From a virus, in the IMG/VR virus record IMGVR_UViG_3300009109_000033, positions 1-24,377 of that record: 24,377 bases of DNA. One strand, 5' to 3'. Shown piece after piece: positions 1 through 7,005 of the stretch (position 1 is its first letter; the number at the start of each line of letters is the position of its first letter). The notes beneath the pieces were generated by a model. That model was not told the origin of the DNA. It did no database searches and saw only the letters and a list, made by a program, of their open reading frames with translations. The position numbers and the translations under genes are program-made.

Positions 1-131
1 CCGCCTGCTGTTGAGCCGTCATGAACTCGAATATGATCTAAGGTAGTATCGACGGAAATTTCGCCTACAGCACCGGTGAACGCATCATTTTGAGTCGTCG
101 TTCCCCTTCTAAATTGTACTTGTGTTGGCAT
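1..131 (-). CDS. Tail fibre/adhesin protein, Mtd-like N-terminal module (partial, 3' end outside window)
   Basis: An open frame runs leftward from ATG at 129-131 off the window edge, giving 43 codons. It begins MPTQVQFRRGTTTQNDAF and continues through GAVGEIS and IRVHDGSTAGG. It is a clear paralogue of the next gene upstream (145-366) along its whole visible length. The pattern QFRRGT..Q...FTGA..EI..DT....I.VHDG.TAGG matches the N-terminal domain of the Bordetella phage major tropism determinant (Mtd), a trimeric receptor-binding protein, so a virion adhesin role is likely. The start is supported by AGGAG at 138-142, six bases before the ATG. It is the last visible member of the minus-strand adhesin run. 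The missing C-terminus means the shared C-terminal tag of its neighbours cannot be checked. Confidence 0.8.
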   Translation of the reverse strand, partial: MPTQVQFRRGTTTQNDAFTGAVGEISVDTTLDHIRVHDGSTAG

Positions 132-144
132 TGTTTTCTCCTAT

Positions 145-366
145 TTAATATGTTCCGCCATCTATTGTTCCGGATACATTTCCGCCTGGAATGTTTCCAG
201 AAATATTAGCAGCCGAAGCGAGCATCATCTCGGTTCCGCCTGCTGTGCTTCCATCGTGGACCCTAATAGCATTGTTAGTAGTATTAATGGAAATTTCACC
301 TGCCGCACCTGTGAACGCATTGTTCTGAGCTGCTGTTCCTCTCCTAAATTGTACTGTAACTGCCAT
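145..366 (-). CDS. Small tail fibre/adhesin protein with Mtd-like N-terminal domain and DGGTY C-terminal tag
   Basis: A 73-aa protein. Residues 1-45 form an Mtd-like N-terminal module (QFRRGTAAQNNAFTGAAGEI, then IRVHDGSTAGG), the head-proximal part of phage receptor-binding proteins. Residues 46-73 are Gly/Ser/Asn-rich and end TIDGGTY, a tag also found at the ends of the proteins at 1056-2366 and 2409-2651. It has no receptor-binding domain of the usual size, so it may be a short fibre tip, a decoration, or an adaptor that assembles with another fibre. The ribosome site AGAGGA lies a few bases before the ATG. The gene is tandem with, and paralogous to, the partial gene to its left, only 13 bases away. 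Virion location is inferred from family and context. Confidence 0.8.
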   Translation of the reverse strand: MAVTVQFRRGTAAQNNAFTGAAGEISINTTNNAIRVHDGSTAGGTEMMLASAANISGNIPGGNVSGTIDGGTY

Positions 367-388
367 TTGTTTTCCTCTAAATTATTGG

Positions 389-724
389 TTATGAAAAAGC
401 GCCTAAGTCTTCAGTAGCGACCCTCATTTTAATAGTAGGATTAACTGAAGTGTAATCTCCTTTCAGATCATAGATTTTATCTATTAACTGTCCAAAGGCA
501 TCTTCACTCAATGCGTTTGCAACACTACCATAATCTCCTGTTGGGAAGATTAAGGATTGGTCTGCTTCAGTATAATTAGAAACGTTAATAATGGAATCGT
601 TTGAATCCCTAACGTAGATCTTTTTATCTGCGGTATTTAATGCAACTTCTCCGACTGCGAGATCTGAGGTTGTTGGTGCATCACTTGCCGTTTCAGATTT
701 TTTAATCTTAATTACTACTGCCAT
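389..724 (-). CDS. Small virion protein with Mtd-like N-terminal module
   Basis: A 111-aa protein. Residues 1-48 (VIKIKKSETASDAP, GEVALNTADKKIYVRDS) follow the same K-K/R-x-S, GE-[IV]-x-[IL]-NT, [IV]-x-V-x-D plan as the adhesin N-terminal modules on either side, so this is a divergent relative. Residues 49-111 carry a different region with two predicted helical stretches (ANALSEDAFGQLIDKIYDL) and end TEDLGAFS, without the DGG-[TS]-[YF] tag. AGAGGAG precedes the start. It lies 22 bases from the next adhesin gene and 4 bases from the coiled-coil gene upstream, so it is probably in one late transcript. Its function beyond being a tail or fibre component is not recognisable. Confidence 0.7.
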   Translation of the reverse strand: MAVVIKIKKSETASDAPTTSDLAVGEVALNTADKKIYVRDSNDSIINVSNYTEADQSLIFPTGDYGSVANALSEDAFGQLIDKIYDLKGDYTSVNPTIKMRVATEDLGAFS

Positions 725-728
725 GTTT

Positions 729-1034
729 TTACTCCTCTATAAATTGTCCAGATGCGTCTCTTTTCTTCTTTGAACCTGGCCTAGCATTCATTTTCGGTTC
801 AGGGGCAGGTGTAGGTGCTGCTTTTTCTTTGGGTGCTTCTTGAGCTTTTCCAAAGCCTCCGCCGTCTTGCACCTGCGTTTCCTGTTCTTTCTGTGCTCTT
901 GCCACGTTATTCGTTTCCAAAAGACTTAATCTAGTTTTTAATAAAATGTTTTCCGCTTGTAACTCGTTGACTTTCGCCGCTAAGTTTTTAATATATTCAT
1001 TAATCAGTTCACTTTGATCATTTTGTTGTGTCAT
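729..1034 (-). CDS. Small coiled-coil protein with Pro/Ala/Lys-rich tail, unknown function
   Basis: About 101 aa. Two in-frame ATGs exist, at 1038-1040 and 1032-1034. AGGGA at 1041-1045 touches the first but sits six bases from the second, so the second (MTQQNDQSEL) is preferred. Residues 8-45 form a heptad-like amphipathic helix (LINEYIKNLAAKVNELQAEN), probably an oligomerising coiled coil. After it comes a charged low-complexity segment rich in Gln, Glu and Gly, then a Pro/Ala/Lys linker and a basic C-terminus (PGSKKKRDASGQFIEE). There are no enzyme motifs. Its place inside the adhesin run suggests a fibre chaperone, trimerisation helper or small virion part. These are inferences from context only. 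Confidence 0.6.
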   Translation of the reverse strand: MTQQNDQSELINEYIKNLAAKVNELQAENILLKTRLSLLETNNVARAQKEQETQVQDGGGFGKAQEAPKEKAAPTPAPEPKMNARPGSKKKRDASGQFIEE

Positions 1035-1055
1035 TGTCATTCCCTATAATTAAAA

Positions 1056-2366
1056 TTAGTATGAACCACCATCTAATGTGTTAGTCCATGCTGGTGTCCC
1101 ACTATTAGAATACATGATATATCCATTGGCTCCAGCTGCAGTTGCTTGTATAGCTCCTGCTCCGTTACCATATAGTACACCATTGCTTGTAAAAGTGCTT
1201 ACGCCCGTTCCACCATCTGCTACTACTAGATCAGTAATACCTGTGATTGTTCCACCTGTAATTGTAGCGCTAGATGATTCTAGAGCTGCAACAAGTGTTC
1301 CAACCGCGTATCCTGTTCCACCAGTATTTACAGTTGTTGTAGGAGCGGCTTGTAAATCTTTAAAGAGTTTCCACTTACCTGAATCGGAAGCGTCTCTAAA
1401 AAGACCACCGTATAAGTCTTGTGAACCTGAAGTATCAAATAAGCCGTATAAACCAATATCAACAGCGTCAGAGCTGTTATTACCGGAAGCTAATATGATC
1501 AATGGATCTGCAACACTTAAAGTTGTGGAATCAACTGTTGTAGTTGTTCCTGATACTGTTAAATTACCACCAATTGTTACATTGCTAGGTAATCCAATAG
1601 TTATTTTATTGTTTGAAACTGTTGTTTCAACTTCATTGGTTGTTCCTTCGAAAGTTAATGTGTCAGTTCCTACAGTTACAGTATCATTCGATCCTGAATC
1701 TGCTGCAATAGTCAGTGTTGAACTTGTTGCTGCTGTAGTGGCCGCTGTTATACGTCCTTGAGCATCAATAGTTATAACTGGAATTGCTGAACTTGAACCA
1801 TAAGCTCCTGCTGTAACTGCTGTGTTATCTAGTGTAGCTGTAACTGTTGTTCCAGAAGCACTTGTAGAAATACCTGTGCCACCAGCAATAGTTAAAGTTT
1901 CAGAATCTAGATCAACATCAATAGTACCGGAGTCAGACGTTACGTCCATATCCTGTGCTGTTACTTGGGAGTCAACATAAGCTTTCACGGATTGCTGTGT
2001 TGGAATCAACGTAGCACTGTTCGAAGCCATATTGTCTTCGTCAACGAATGCTGTCGCTGTTATACTTCCATCACTAAGCGAACCAAAGGTGATAGTGCCA
2101 CCTGCGAAATTACCACTACCATCTCGTACGACGAGTCTGCTAGCTGTATTCGCTGATGCTGCGTTATCAATAATGTCGGTGTAGTATTTACCACCAATCT
2201 CTTGTATTACTTCTGACCCGCCAGAGTCAATTGAACTAATATAGAGTTTAGCGGAGGCACCACTATTCGACCTATCCTCAGCGTACGCCAATTCAGCTTC
2301 AACCAAATCACCTGTAGCAGGAGCTGCTGAGCCCGTGCTTCTTTTAATTTGAATTGTAGTTGCCAT
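1056..2366 (-). CDS. Tail fibre protein (marine T4-like phage type)
   Basis: A 436-aa protein. Residues 1-60 contain an adhesin-type N-terminal module ([19 protein letters not shown], then AELAYAED). The middle is Ser/Thr/Gly-rich beta structure typical of fibre shafts, including [19 protein letters not shown]. Residues around 285-340 carry [20 protein letters not shown] and [18 protein letters not shown], a module recurrent in marine phage tail fibres. It is followed by [11 protein letters not shown] and [20 protein letters not shown], another common fibre motif. The C-terminus is TLDGGSY, matching the tag in two neighbouring adhesins. AGGAGA precedes the ATG at a normal distance. The open frame on the opposite strand at 1078-1761 is an antisense shadow of this low-complexity gene. 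Its role is most likely host attachment. Confidence 0.85.
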   Translation of the reverse strand: MATTIQIKRSTGSAAPATGDLVEAELAYAEDRSNSGASAKLYISSIDSGGSEVIQEIGGKYYTDIIDNAASANTASRLVVRDGSGNFAGGTITFGSLSDGSITATAFVDEDNMASNSATLIPTQQSVKAYVDSQVTAQDMDVTSDSGTIDVDLDSETLTIAGGTGISTSASGTTVTATLDNTAVTAGAYGSSSAIPVITIDAQGRITAATTAATSSTLTIAADSGSNDTVTVGTDTLTFEGTTNEVETTVSNNKITIGLPSNVTIGGNLTVSGTTTTVDSTTLSVADPLIILASGNNSSDAVDIGLYGLFDTSGSQDLYGGLFRDASDSGKWKLFKDLQAAPTTTVNTGGTGYAVGTLVAALESSSATITGGTITGITDLVVADGGTGVSTFTSNGVLYGNGAGAIQATAAGANGYIMYSNSGTPAWTNTLDGGSY

Positions 2367-2408
2367 TTAAATTTCTCCTAGTTAAATGTTTTGTTTTTAA
2401 ATTTCATG

Positions 2409-2651
2409 TTAAAATGTTCCACCATCGATAGTAGTAGGTGGCGCTGCATATAATGTTTGCGCTACCCATTTATTTACTGTCGTGTCATAAACTAATGTGT
2501 AACCATCTTGTACACCAGATGTATCTACACTTGATAGATCATCTAATGAAGTCCCCACTTTAGCAGAAGTTGTTTGTGTTGTAACAACACGCGTTGCTCC
2601 TAAACCTACGTTTACTTTCAGTCCGGACTGCGGTGTAACTGTTACTGCCAT
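2409..2651 (-). CDS. Small tail fibre protein with DGGTF C-terminal tag
   Basis: An 80-aa protein. Residues 38-65 (LSSVDTSGVQDGYTLVYDTT, then NKWVAQ) form a segment seen repeatedly in marine phage fibres, where a D-V-D-x-x-G-x-x-D-G-Y-x-L-x-Y strand-turn-strand unit is followed by K-W-V-A. The C-terminus TIDGGTF matches the tags TIDGGTY and TLDGGSY of the genes at 145-366 and 1056-2366. AGGAGGAT sits just before the ATG, the strongest ribosome site in this run. The protein is too short to be a full fibre. It may attach to another fibre subunit or be a remnant unit kept as a stand-alone gene. Structural role inferred from family resemblance and context. Confidence 0.75.
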   Translation of the reverse strand: MAVTVTPQSGLKVNVGLGATRVVTTQTTSAKVGTSLDDLSSVDTSGVQDGYTLVYDTTVNKWVAQTLYAAPPTTIDGGTF

Positions 2652-2660
2652 TTTATCCTC

Positions 2661-2999
2661 CTATGCTGCCTTTGTTACCTGTGGGGTTACTGTTACGAGG
2701 CCTTCTAATACTCTAAGAGTTTCCACAGGATCTGTTCCTGTGATCTCTACATCATAAACATACCGGCCTGCTTTGATTGCCGTTGTTTGTGCTGCTGTCA
2801 ATGAGATTGTTACTTCCCCTGTAGCGTCTACTTTTGCCGTGGTAAAGTCTGTTTTTGTCGTCCCCTCGTATGATTTTCTCATTTGTGATGCTATTGTATA
2901 ATTCGCTAAATTCTTTGCTGAATTATCATCATTCGTGAGATTAATCGTCAGACTAAACGTCGTACCTTGGTCAATAGTTATATTTTGTACAGTGGCCAT
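2661..2999 (-). CDS. BppU_N-like Ig-fold virion protein
   Basis: A 112-aa protein. It starts VQNITIDQGTTFSLTINLTN and continues with NYTIASQMRKSY, GEVTISLTAAQTTAIKAGRY, VYDVEIT and a terminal LEGLVTVTPQVTK. This order (DQG-T-F, N-L-x-x-Y-x-x-x-x-Q-x-R, L-T-x-x-x-T-x-x-[IL], GRYVYD, EG-x-V-x-V-x-P) is that of the immunoglobulin-like N-terminal domain of baseplate/fibre proteins (BppU_N type), and whole small proteins of this sort are common in T4-like marine phages. It is the first gene of the leftward adhesin run and lies directly downstream of the minus-strand late promoter at 3032-3039. The likely role is a baseplate or fibre adaptor. Confidence 0.75.
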   Translation of the reverse strand: MATVQNITIDQGTTFSLTINLTNDDNSAKNLANYTIASQMRKSYEGTTKTDFTTAKVDATGEVTISLTAAQTTAIKAGRYVYDVEITGTDPVETLRVLEGLVTVTPQVTKAA

Positions 3000-3031
3000 C
3001 TCGCAATCTCTAAAAAAATGTTATTTAATCT

Positions 3032-3039
3032 TATTTATA
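3032..3039 (-). promoter_or_regulatory. T4-type late promoter, leftward arm of a divergent pair
   Basis: The minus strand reads TATAAATA exactly, the T4 late promoter -10 element recognised by the gp55 sigma-like factor. By T4 spacing, transcription would start near 3026, giving a leader of about 27 bases to the ATG at 2999. It overlaps the plus-strand copy because TTATTTATAAATAA (3031-3044) is a perfect palindrome. Confidence 0.65.
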
Positions 3040-3043
3040 AATA
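3036..3043 (+). promoter_or_regulatory. T4-type late promoter, rightward arm of a divergent pair
   Basis: The plus strand reads TATAAATA exactly. By T4 spacing, transcription would start near 3049, giving a leader of about 18 bases before the ATG at 3067. It is the only exact TATAAATA that I found on the plus strand and sits at the head of the only plus-strand gene cluster, which supports function. Confidence 0.65.
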
Positions 3044-3066
3044 ATAGTGACTCTAATGAGAATATT

Positions 3067-3732
3067 ATGAAAACTATTTTGACATTAAAATATGGCGACA
3101 AATATACTGCAAATGCCGTCAATTCAATATATGAACATACTGAAGGAAAGTATAATTATGTATGCGTAACCGATGATCCAAAGGACTTGGACCCTAATAT
3201 ACAAGTTATTTATATGGACGACGAACCCGATCCAGGGTGTATGGAAAAATTAAACTTATTTAAACATAATAACCTTGGAACCATACTGTATTTAGACTTA
3301 GACGTTAGAATTCAGAAGCCAATTGACCATTTGTTTGATTATTATCAAGGAAATCCCTTAATAATATGGACCTGGTGGAAAGATAAAGGATATAAACAAA
3401 TGAATATCCATGATTTTCCATACAGATCTGACTTTCCACTAAGTAATTTCAACTCAAGCGTAATGCTTTGGGAAGATCTTACACATATTTACGAATATTA
3501 TAATGAGAAAAAAGATGAATATATAGTAAAGTATCCTAATGGAGATGATACGTTTTTATATCATGAAGGGTTTACATTTGAACACTTACCAAAGCATGAA
3601 GTGTATTCATATCTATTTGCAGGAAGAAAATATAGACCTGAATACTCAATATGTATATTAAATGGGCTAACACACTGGCCGGAGATTGAAAAAGAATATG
3701 ATGAACTTTGTTTGCATCAAGTGGGGCACTAA
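3067..3732 (+). CDS. GT-A fold glycosyltransferase-like protein
   Basis: A 221-aa protein starting MKTILTLKYGDKYTANAVNS. The frame stays open upstream to 2935, but that part overlaps the divergent gene and lies before the promoter, so the ATG at 3067 (weak GAGAA four bases ahead) is preferred. Layout: an N-terminal nucleotide-sugar-binding strand pattern (KYGDKY, then YVCVTDDPKDLD), a DxD metal/nucleotide-sugar motif in ILYLDLDVRIQ (D77 and D79), then NFNSSVMLWED near 128-137, the acceptor-side strand seen in the paralogues, and ICILNGLTHWP near 195-204. This is the plan of small GT-A enzymes. It is the first gene of a packed operon; the next gene begins inside its 3' end. It is the most divergent of the DxD-intact paralogues. 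Donor and acceptor are unknown. Confidence 0.75.
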   Translation: MKTILTLKYGDKYTANAVNSIYEHTEGKYNYVCVTDDPKDLDPNIQVIYMDDEPDPGCMEKLNLFKHNNLGTILYLDLDVRIQKPIDHLFDYYQGNPLIIWTWWKDKGYKQMNIHDFPYRSDFPLSNFNSSVMLWEDLTHIYEYYNEKKDEYIVKYPNGDDTFLYHEGFTFEHLPKHEVYSYLFAGRKYRPEYSICILNGLTHWPEIEKEYDELCLHQVGH

Positions 3733-4465
3733 ATACTCACCTAAATATGTAAATAACCTGTACCATATGGTGCAGAAAAACTACCATAAAGATTTTACCT
3801 TTACATGTTTTACTGATGAGCCTAAAGGTTTGGACTGTTCCACGGAAAAAATACCTGATATAGAACCACTACATCCTAAGTATTGGTTTGGAAAAGAGAA
3901 TTATTGTTGGGACAGATCTAAGTTTCTTGTATTTAACTCTCACGAATGGCTTGGATATGTAGGGAAATGGACCTACTTTGACCTTGACGTAATAATACAA
4001 AACGACATAACCGACTTAGACGAACTAGCCTTAAAACCTAGAATTGTACATAGCACTTGGCAAGACCCTAGACATAAACACGATAGAAAATTTATAGAAG
4101 TTCGTGGTACATACTTCAATTCAAGTATGATGTGTTGGAACATGGATCAATGTCAACATATATTCATGGACGCAATACAAGAAGAACAACAAATTTTTAG
4201 AACGTTCTTTAAAGGGACAGATAACTATCACTATTGGAGACAAAGAGACTTCTGGACTAACATACCTTATGAGTGGACATACTCATATAACAGAGGAATG
4301 CGCTATCCAGACGATTTAGAACGACATAAATATAGAGAAGATTGTAAACTTTGTATCTTTAATACGGATTTAACTCCGCATCCGATAGCAAAGGGACAGA
4401 TTAAAATTGATGAATTACAAGATGAGAAACTTTTGAGACTTTGGAATGGTAACACTAATAGCTAA
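3698..4465 (+). CDS. GT-A fold glycosyltransferase-like protein (KWGTKY family)
   Basis: About 255 aa. The longest frame would use a TTG at 3686, only one base from GGAG (3681-3684); the tandem ATGATG at 3698-3703 fits better and lines up with the start of the paralogue at 6189. Visible motifs: FVCIKWGTKYSPKYVNNLY at the N-terminus, FTCFTDEPKGLD near 35-46, HPKYWF and CWDRSKFLVFNSH near 59-82, the DxD motif in YFDLDVIIQNDI (D95 and D97), TWQDPRHKHDRKF, FNSSMMCW, FKGTDNYHYW and YSYNRGMRYPDD. All are shared with the 6189-7001 protein, so the two are close paralogues. It overlaps the previous gene by about 35 bases and the next by 20, implying translational coupling. The target glycan or protein is unknown. 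Confidence 0.78.
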   Translation: MMNFVCIKWGTKYSPKYVNNLYHMVQKNYHKDFTFTCFTDEPKGLDCSTEKIPDIEPLHPKYWFGKENYCWDRSKFLVFNSHEWLGYVGKWTYFDLDVIIQNDITDLDELALKPRIVHSTWQDPRHKHDRKFIEVRGTYFNSSMMCWNMDQCQHIFMDAIQEEQQIFRTFFKGTDNYHYWRQRDFWTNIPYEWTYSYNRGMRYPDDLERHKYREDCKLCIFNTDLTPHPIAKGQIKIDELQDEKLLRLWNGNTNS

Positions 4466-5984
4466 TCAGCTAGACAGCAATTATAGCCAACGGCAAATTA
4501 ATGCCTTTTATACTCAGGCGAAAAAACTGATTGAAGATCCTTTTGACTTCGTTGTATTCACTAATGAAGATGAAATGAAGTTATTAGAAACTACAAAAAA
4601 GGTAGAAGGTTATATACAAGGTATAACTTTCCATGTTCCTAAATACGGAAAAGACTGGTTAGAGATAGATATAATGCAACATACAGAACCAGGCGATGTG
4701 TCTTTATTTGTAACTCCTAATGTCATACTTAATAATCCTACAGAATTTTTTAACTATAAGTGCAAAGGTATAGATAAATTAATATTAGAAGACGGAAATT
4801 TTTGTTATGTATGTAATCGTAATGAGAGTGCAGAGAATATATTAACACTATGGGATGAACATGAAGATGATATGACCTTTAAACATCATTCTTTTGGTGA
4901 GGCCTTTTATAGTAATGAAGTTCCTGAGTTCTCTTTTATACAAAACACAAACCATAACTATCCAGAAAAGACTGATGGAGATATAGTGGTGTTACCTTAT
5001 TGGTATGAAGACTTTACAAAAGAGCAATTAGAATTAAGTTATAATAGAGAAACAGATCTTTATCCTTATTTGCCAGAAAGAGTTGAAATGGAATTGTCTA
5101 ATGGTAAAGATCACTTAACAAGAAAACTAATAGAAAATAATTTTGACTTTGACTTTATAACAAGATCTAAATTTAAAAGGATTACTCTTGTAGGTGAACC
5201 CATTACATGTCCAGAAATAATTGAGATATGTCAATACTTAATGGCTGACTGGGGCATAGCAATTGATATGGAAACAGAGGCAAAAGAACATGATCTTATA
5301 TGGTGGAATAATTTAGGAGTATTGTTTTATAATAATTTTGTTTCAGAGTGGAATGAAAAATATAATGAAAGCGCTAAAAATATTGGTAATATAACTATCC
5401 ACATAAACACATCTAATCCAGACGAAGAAGTTATGAAAAGAGCTGATGCATTAATAGAACAAGGTTGTAGAGTCTTTTGGCACTATACTCAAACACATTT
5501 ATCACAAGTAGAAGATTTAGCAAAAGCTAAAAAACTATCTAAGAAACATAAATTTACTGGCTTCGTATATAAAAATGAAATGAAAGAAGAAGTCAAACCA
5601 ATAAAGAAAAAGATTAAAAAGGAAATGCCTGATTATAGTCTTATAGATTTTCACACTCTAAAAACCGTACAACAAGACGACATATATAAAGAAAGGAAGA
5701 TAGTTTTTAGTCCTCATGTTGAATGCGAAGGTAAACTTAAAAATCAATTTTACTTAAACGCTGAAGGAAATGTTTTTCCGTGCAAACATGTAGCATCAAA
5801 TGTTACAACAGCACACAAATCTCCCGAACATAAAACAGAACTATTATATGATTGGGACAAGAATAATATTAGTAATAATAATTTGGAGACTATATTTACT
5901 AATGATTTTTATAAAGGGTACTTTAATAATTTATTAAAATTGAACCCGCAAGTAATACATAATGAACAGGAAGGAATATGTTAA
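4446..5984 (+). CDS. Fusion of degenerate GT-A domain and degenerate radical-SAM/SPASM-like domain
   Basis: A 512-aa protein. Residues 1-190 follow the neighbouring GT-A plan: an ANQLDSNYSQRQINAFYTQ start, FDFVVFTNEDEMKLL, and at 86-101 SLFVTPNVILNNPTEF, where the paralogues have YFDLDVIIQNDI. The catalytic DxD is thus replaced by T-P-N. Residues 213-380 read like a radical-SAM barrel: VEMELSNG (usual first strand), KRITLVGEPITCPEIIEICQ with the GEP motif at 250-252, and NITIHINTSNPDEEVMK. The CxxxCxxC that should follow the first strand is absent. Residues 423-450 resemble a SPASM segment with only two cysteines, C427 and C446 (YLNAEGNVFPCKHVAS). Both halves look catalytically dead, suggesting a binding or scaffold role. 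It overlaps the genes on both sides. The domain assignments are by eye. Confidence 0.6.
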   Translation: MVTLIANQLDSNYSQRQINAFYTQAKKLIEDPFDFVVFTNEDEMKLLETTKKVEGYIQGITFHVPKYGKDWLEIDIMQHTEPGDVSLFVTPNVILNNPTEFFNYKCKGIDKLILEDGNFCYVCNRNESAENILTLWDEHEDDMTFKHHSFGEAFYSNEVPEFSFIQNTNHNYPEKTDGDIVVLPYWYEDFTKEQLELSYNRETDLYPYLPERVEMELSNGKDHLTRKLIENNFDFDFITRSKFKRITLVGEPITCPEIIEICQYLMADWGIAIDMETEAKEHDLIWWNNLGVLFYNNFVSEWNEKYNESAKNIGNITIHINTSNPDEEVMKRADALIEQGCRVFWHYTQTHLSQVEDLAKAKKLSKKHKFTGFVYKNEMKEEVKPIKKKIKKEMPDYSLIDFHTLKTVQQDDIYKERKIVFSPHVECEGKLKNQFYLNAEGNVFPCKHVASNVTTAHKSPEHKTELLYDWDKNNISNNNLETIFTNDFYKGYFNNLLKLNPQVIHNEQEGIC

Positions 5985-6199
5985 AAGTAAAAAATGGAAT
6001 TATAATAGAAGGAAATTTTGATAAACAGGAAGGTAAATTGCCTAAGTTAGTAAGAGAGGCAAGTTTTTCTACTATCATAGTTCATTCAAATTTAAATGAG
6101 TTCGAAGAAAAATGTAAAGCTATTGTTGATCTACTCGCAGGAGAAGGAATACAATACGCTAAAAAATATGTTATAGCAAGGGCAGCTTATGAGAGTTAA
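5978..6199 (+). CDS. Small protein of unknown function wedged by overlaps
   Basis: A 73-aa protein starting MLKVKNGIIIEGNFDKQEGK. A strong site, AGGAAGGA, sits just before the ATG. The start overlaps the stop of the pseudo-GT/radical-SAM gene by seven bases, and its own end overlaps the next glycosyltransferase gene by eleven bases, so it is translated as part of the operon. The sequence looks like a short alpha/beta protein: a beta hairpin (VKNGIIIEGNF), a strand (ASFSTIIVHSNL), and a helix (EFEEKCKAIVDLLAGEG). There is no signal peptide or membrane segment. I do not recognise the family. Its position suggests it may bind or assist the large degenerate protein before it or the glycosyltransferase after it. 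Confidence 0.6.
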   Translation: MLKVKNGIIIEGNFDKQEGKLPKLVREASFSTIIVHSNLNEFEEKCKAIVDLLAGEGIQYAKKYVIARAAYES

Positions 6200-7001
6200 T
6201 ATTGTATGTTCAAAATGGGGTAGCAAATATGGTCCTCATTTTGTAAATCGATTAAAAAATATGGCAAGGAGACATACAGATCCTAAACACGACTTCCACT
6301 TCTACTGTTATACAGATGATGCTGAAGGTTTTGATGATGATATAAAAGTAATTCCTTTTCCGGATATACCTAATATACATCCTAAGTATTGGTTTGAAAA
6401 AGACGACTTTAAATATGGCATGGCAAGATGTTGGGATAGACCTAAAACAATGGTATTCAATACACATAATTTTGCTGAGGATAAACCAACAGGCAGATTT
6501 GTATTCTTTGATTTAGATGTTATCATACAAAATGATATAGAACCTTTACTCACTTGGAATTTTGAACGCCCAACCAAGTTGAGATCATGGTGGCAAGACC
6601 CTAGGCCAATGAAAACAAGACGATTTAAATTATCACATGGTGCATATACGAATGGCAGTTGTCAAATATGGAGCGACGATCAAGCAGAATGTATATGGCA
6701 AGATGTATTAGAACATCAGGATAAAATTTGGTTTACATTTACAGACGGAACAGACAATTATCACAGTTGGAGATGGGGTAATTGGGGCAAAAAATTATGG
6801 GATCATTTTCCAGCAGAGTATGCTTACTCGTATAACCGAGGACGCAGTTGGGACGATGATGATTTAGAAACAAAAATCTACAGGGAAACACCTATCCTCT
6901 GTGTATTTAATGTAGACCTACTACCACAACCTACACCTGAAAGAGGAAAAGTTAAACAGAATGAGTTAGTTGATCCAAACTTATTAAAGCATTGGCAATA
7001 A
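6189..7001 (+). CDS. GT-A fold glycosyltransferase-like protein (KWGSKY family)
   Basis: A 270-aa protein starting MRVNIVCSKWGSKYGPHFVN. Motifs in order: FYCYTDDAEGFDDD near 38-51, IHPKYWFEKDDF near 63-74, CWDRPKTMVFNTHNF near 81-95, the DxD motif in FFDLDVIIQNDI (D108 and D110), WWQDPRPMKTRRFK, NGSCQIW, FTDGTDNYHSWRWG, and YSYNRGRSWDDDD near the C-terminus. It parallels the protein at 3698-4465 block by block, so the two arose by duplication and have since diverged. The Trp- and His-rich C-terminal half probably shapes the acceptor site. It overlaps the 73-aa gene by eleven bases and is followed by the next paralogue after four bases. A manganese-dependent sugar transferase is the likely activity; substrates are unknown. 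Confidence 0.78.
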   Translation: MRVNIVCSKWGSKYGPHFVNRLKNMARRHTDPKHDFHFYCYTDDAEGFDDDIKVIPFPDIPNIHPKYWFEKDDFKYGMARCWDRPKTMVFNTHNFAEDKPTGRFVFFDLDVIIQNDIEPLLTWNFERPTKLRSWWQDPRPMKTRRFKLSHGAYTNGSCQIWSDDQAECIWQDVLEHQDKIWFTFTDGTDNYHSWRWGNWGKKLWDHFPAEYAYSYNRGRSWDDDDLETKIYRETPILCVFNVDLLPQPTPERGKVKQNELVDPNLLKHWQ

Positions 7002-7005
7002 ATAT

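Noticed and set aside
1-366. Diversity-generating retroelement linked to the Mtd-like genes
   Set aside because: Only the N-terminal module of Mtd is seen; no C-type lectin variable region, template repeat or reverse transcriptase is in the window.
1078-1761. Plus-strand open frame of 227 codons
   Set aside because: It lies opposite a convincing tail fibre gene with known motifs; its residue make-up (Val/Pro/Ser-rich, no motifs) is what antisense of Thr/Gly-rich coding sequence gives.
2935-3066. Upstream in-frame extension of the first glycosyltransferase gene
   Set aside because: It overlaps the divergent BppU_N-like gene and the promoter, and the extra residues match none of the paralogues.
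3686-3697. TTG start for the second glycosyltransferase
   Set aside because: The GGAG is one base away, too close, and the ATGATG downstream agrees with the start of the close paralogue.
6997-7004. AATAAATA resembling a late promoter variant
   Set aside because: It ends one base before the ATG at 7006, so transcription would start inside the gene.
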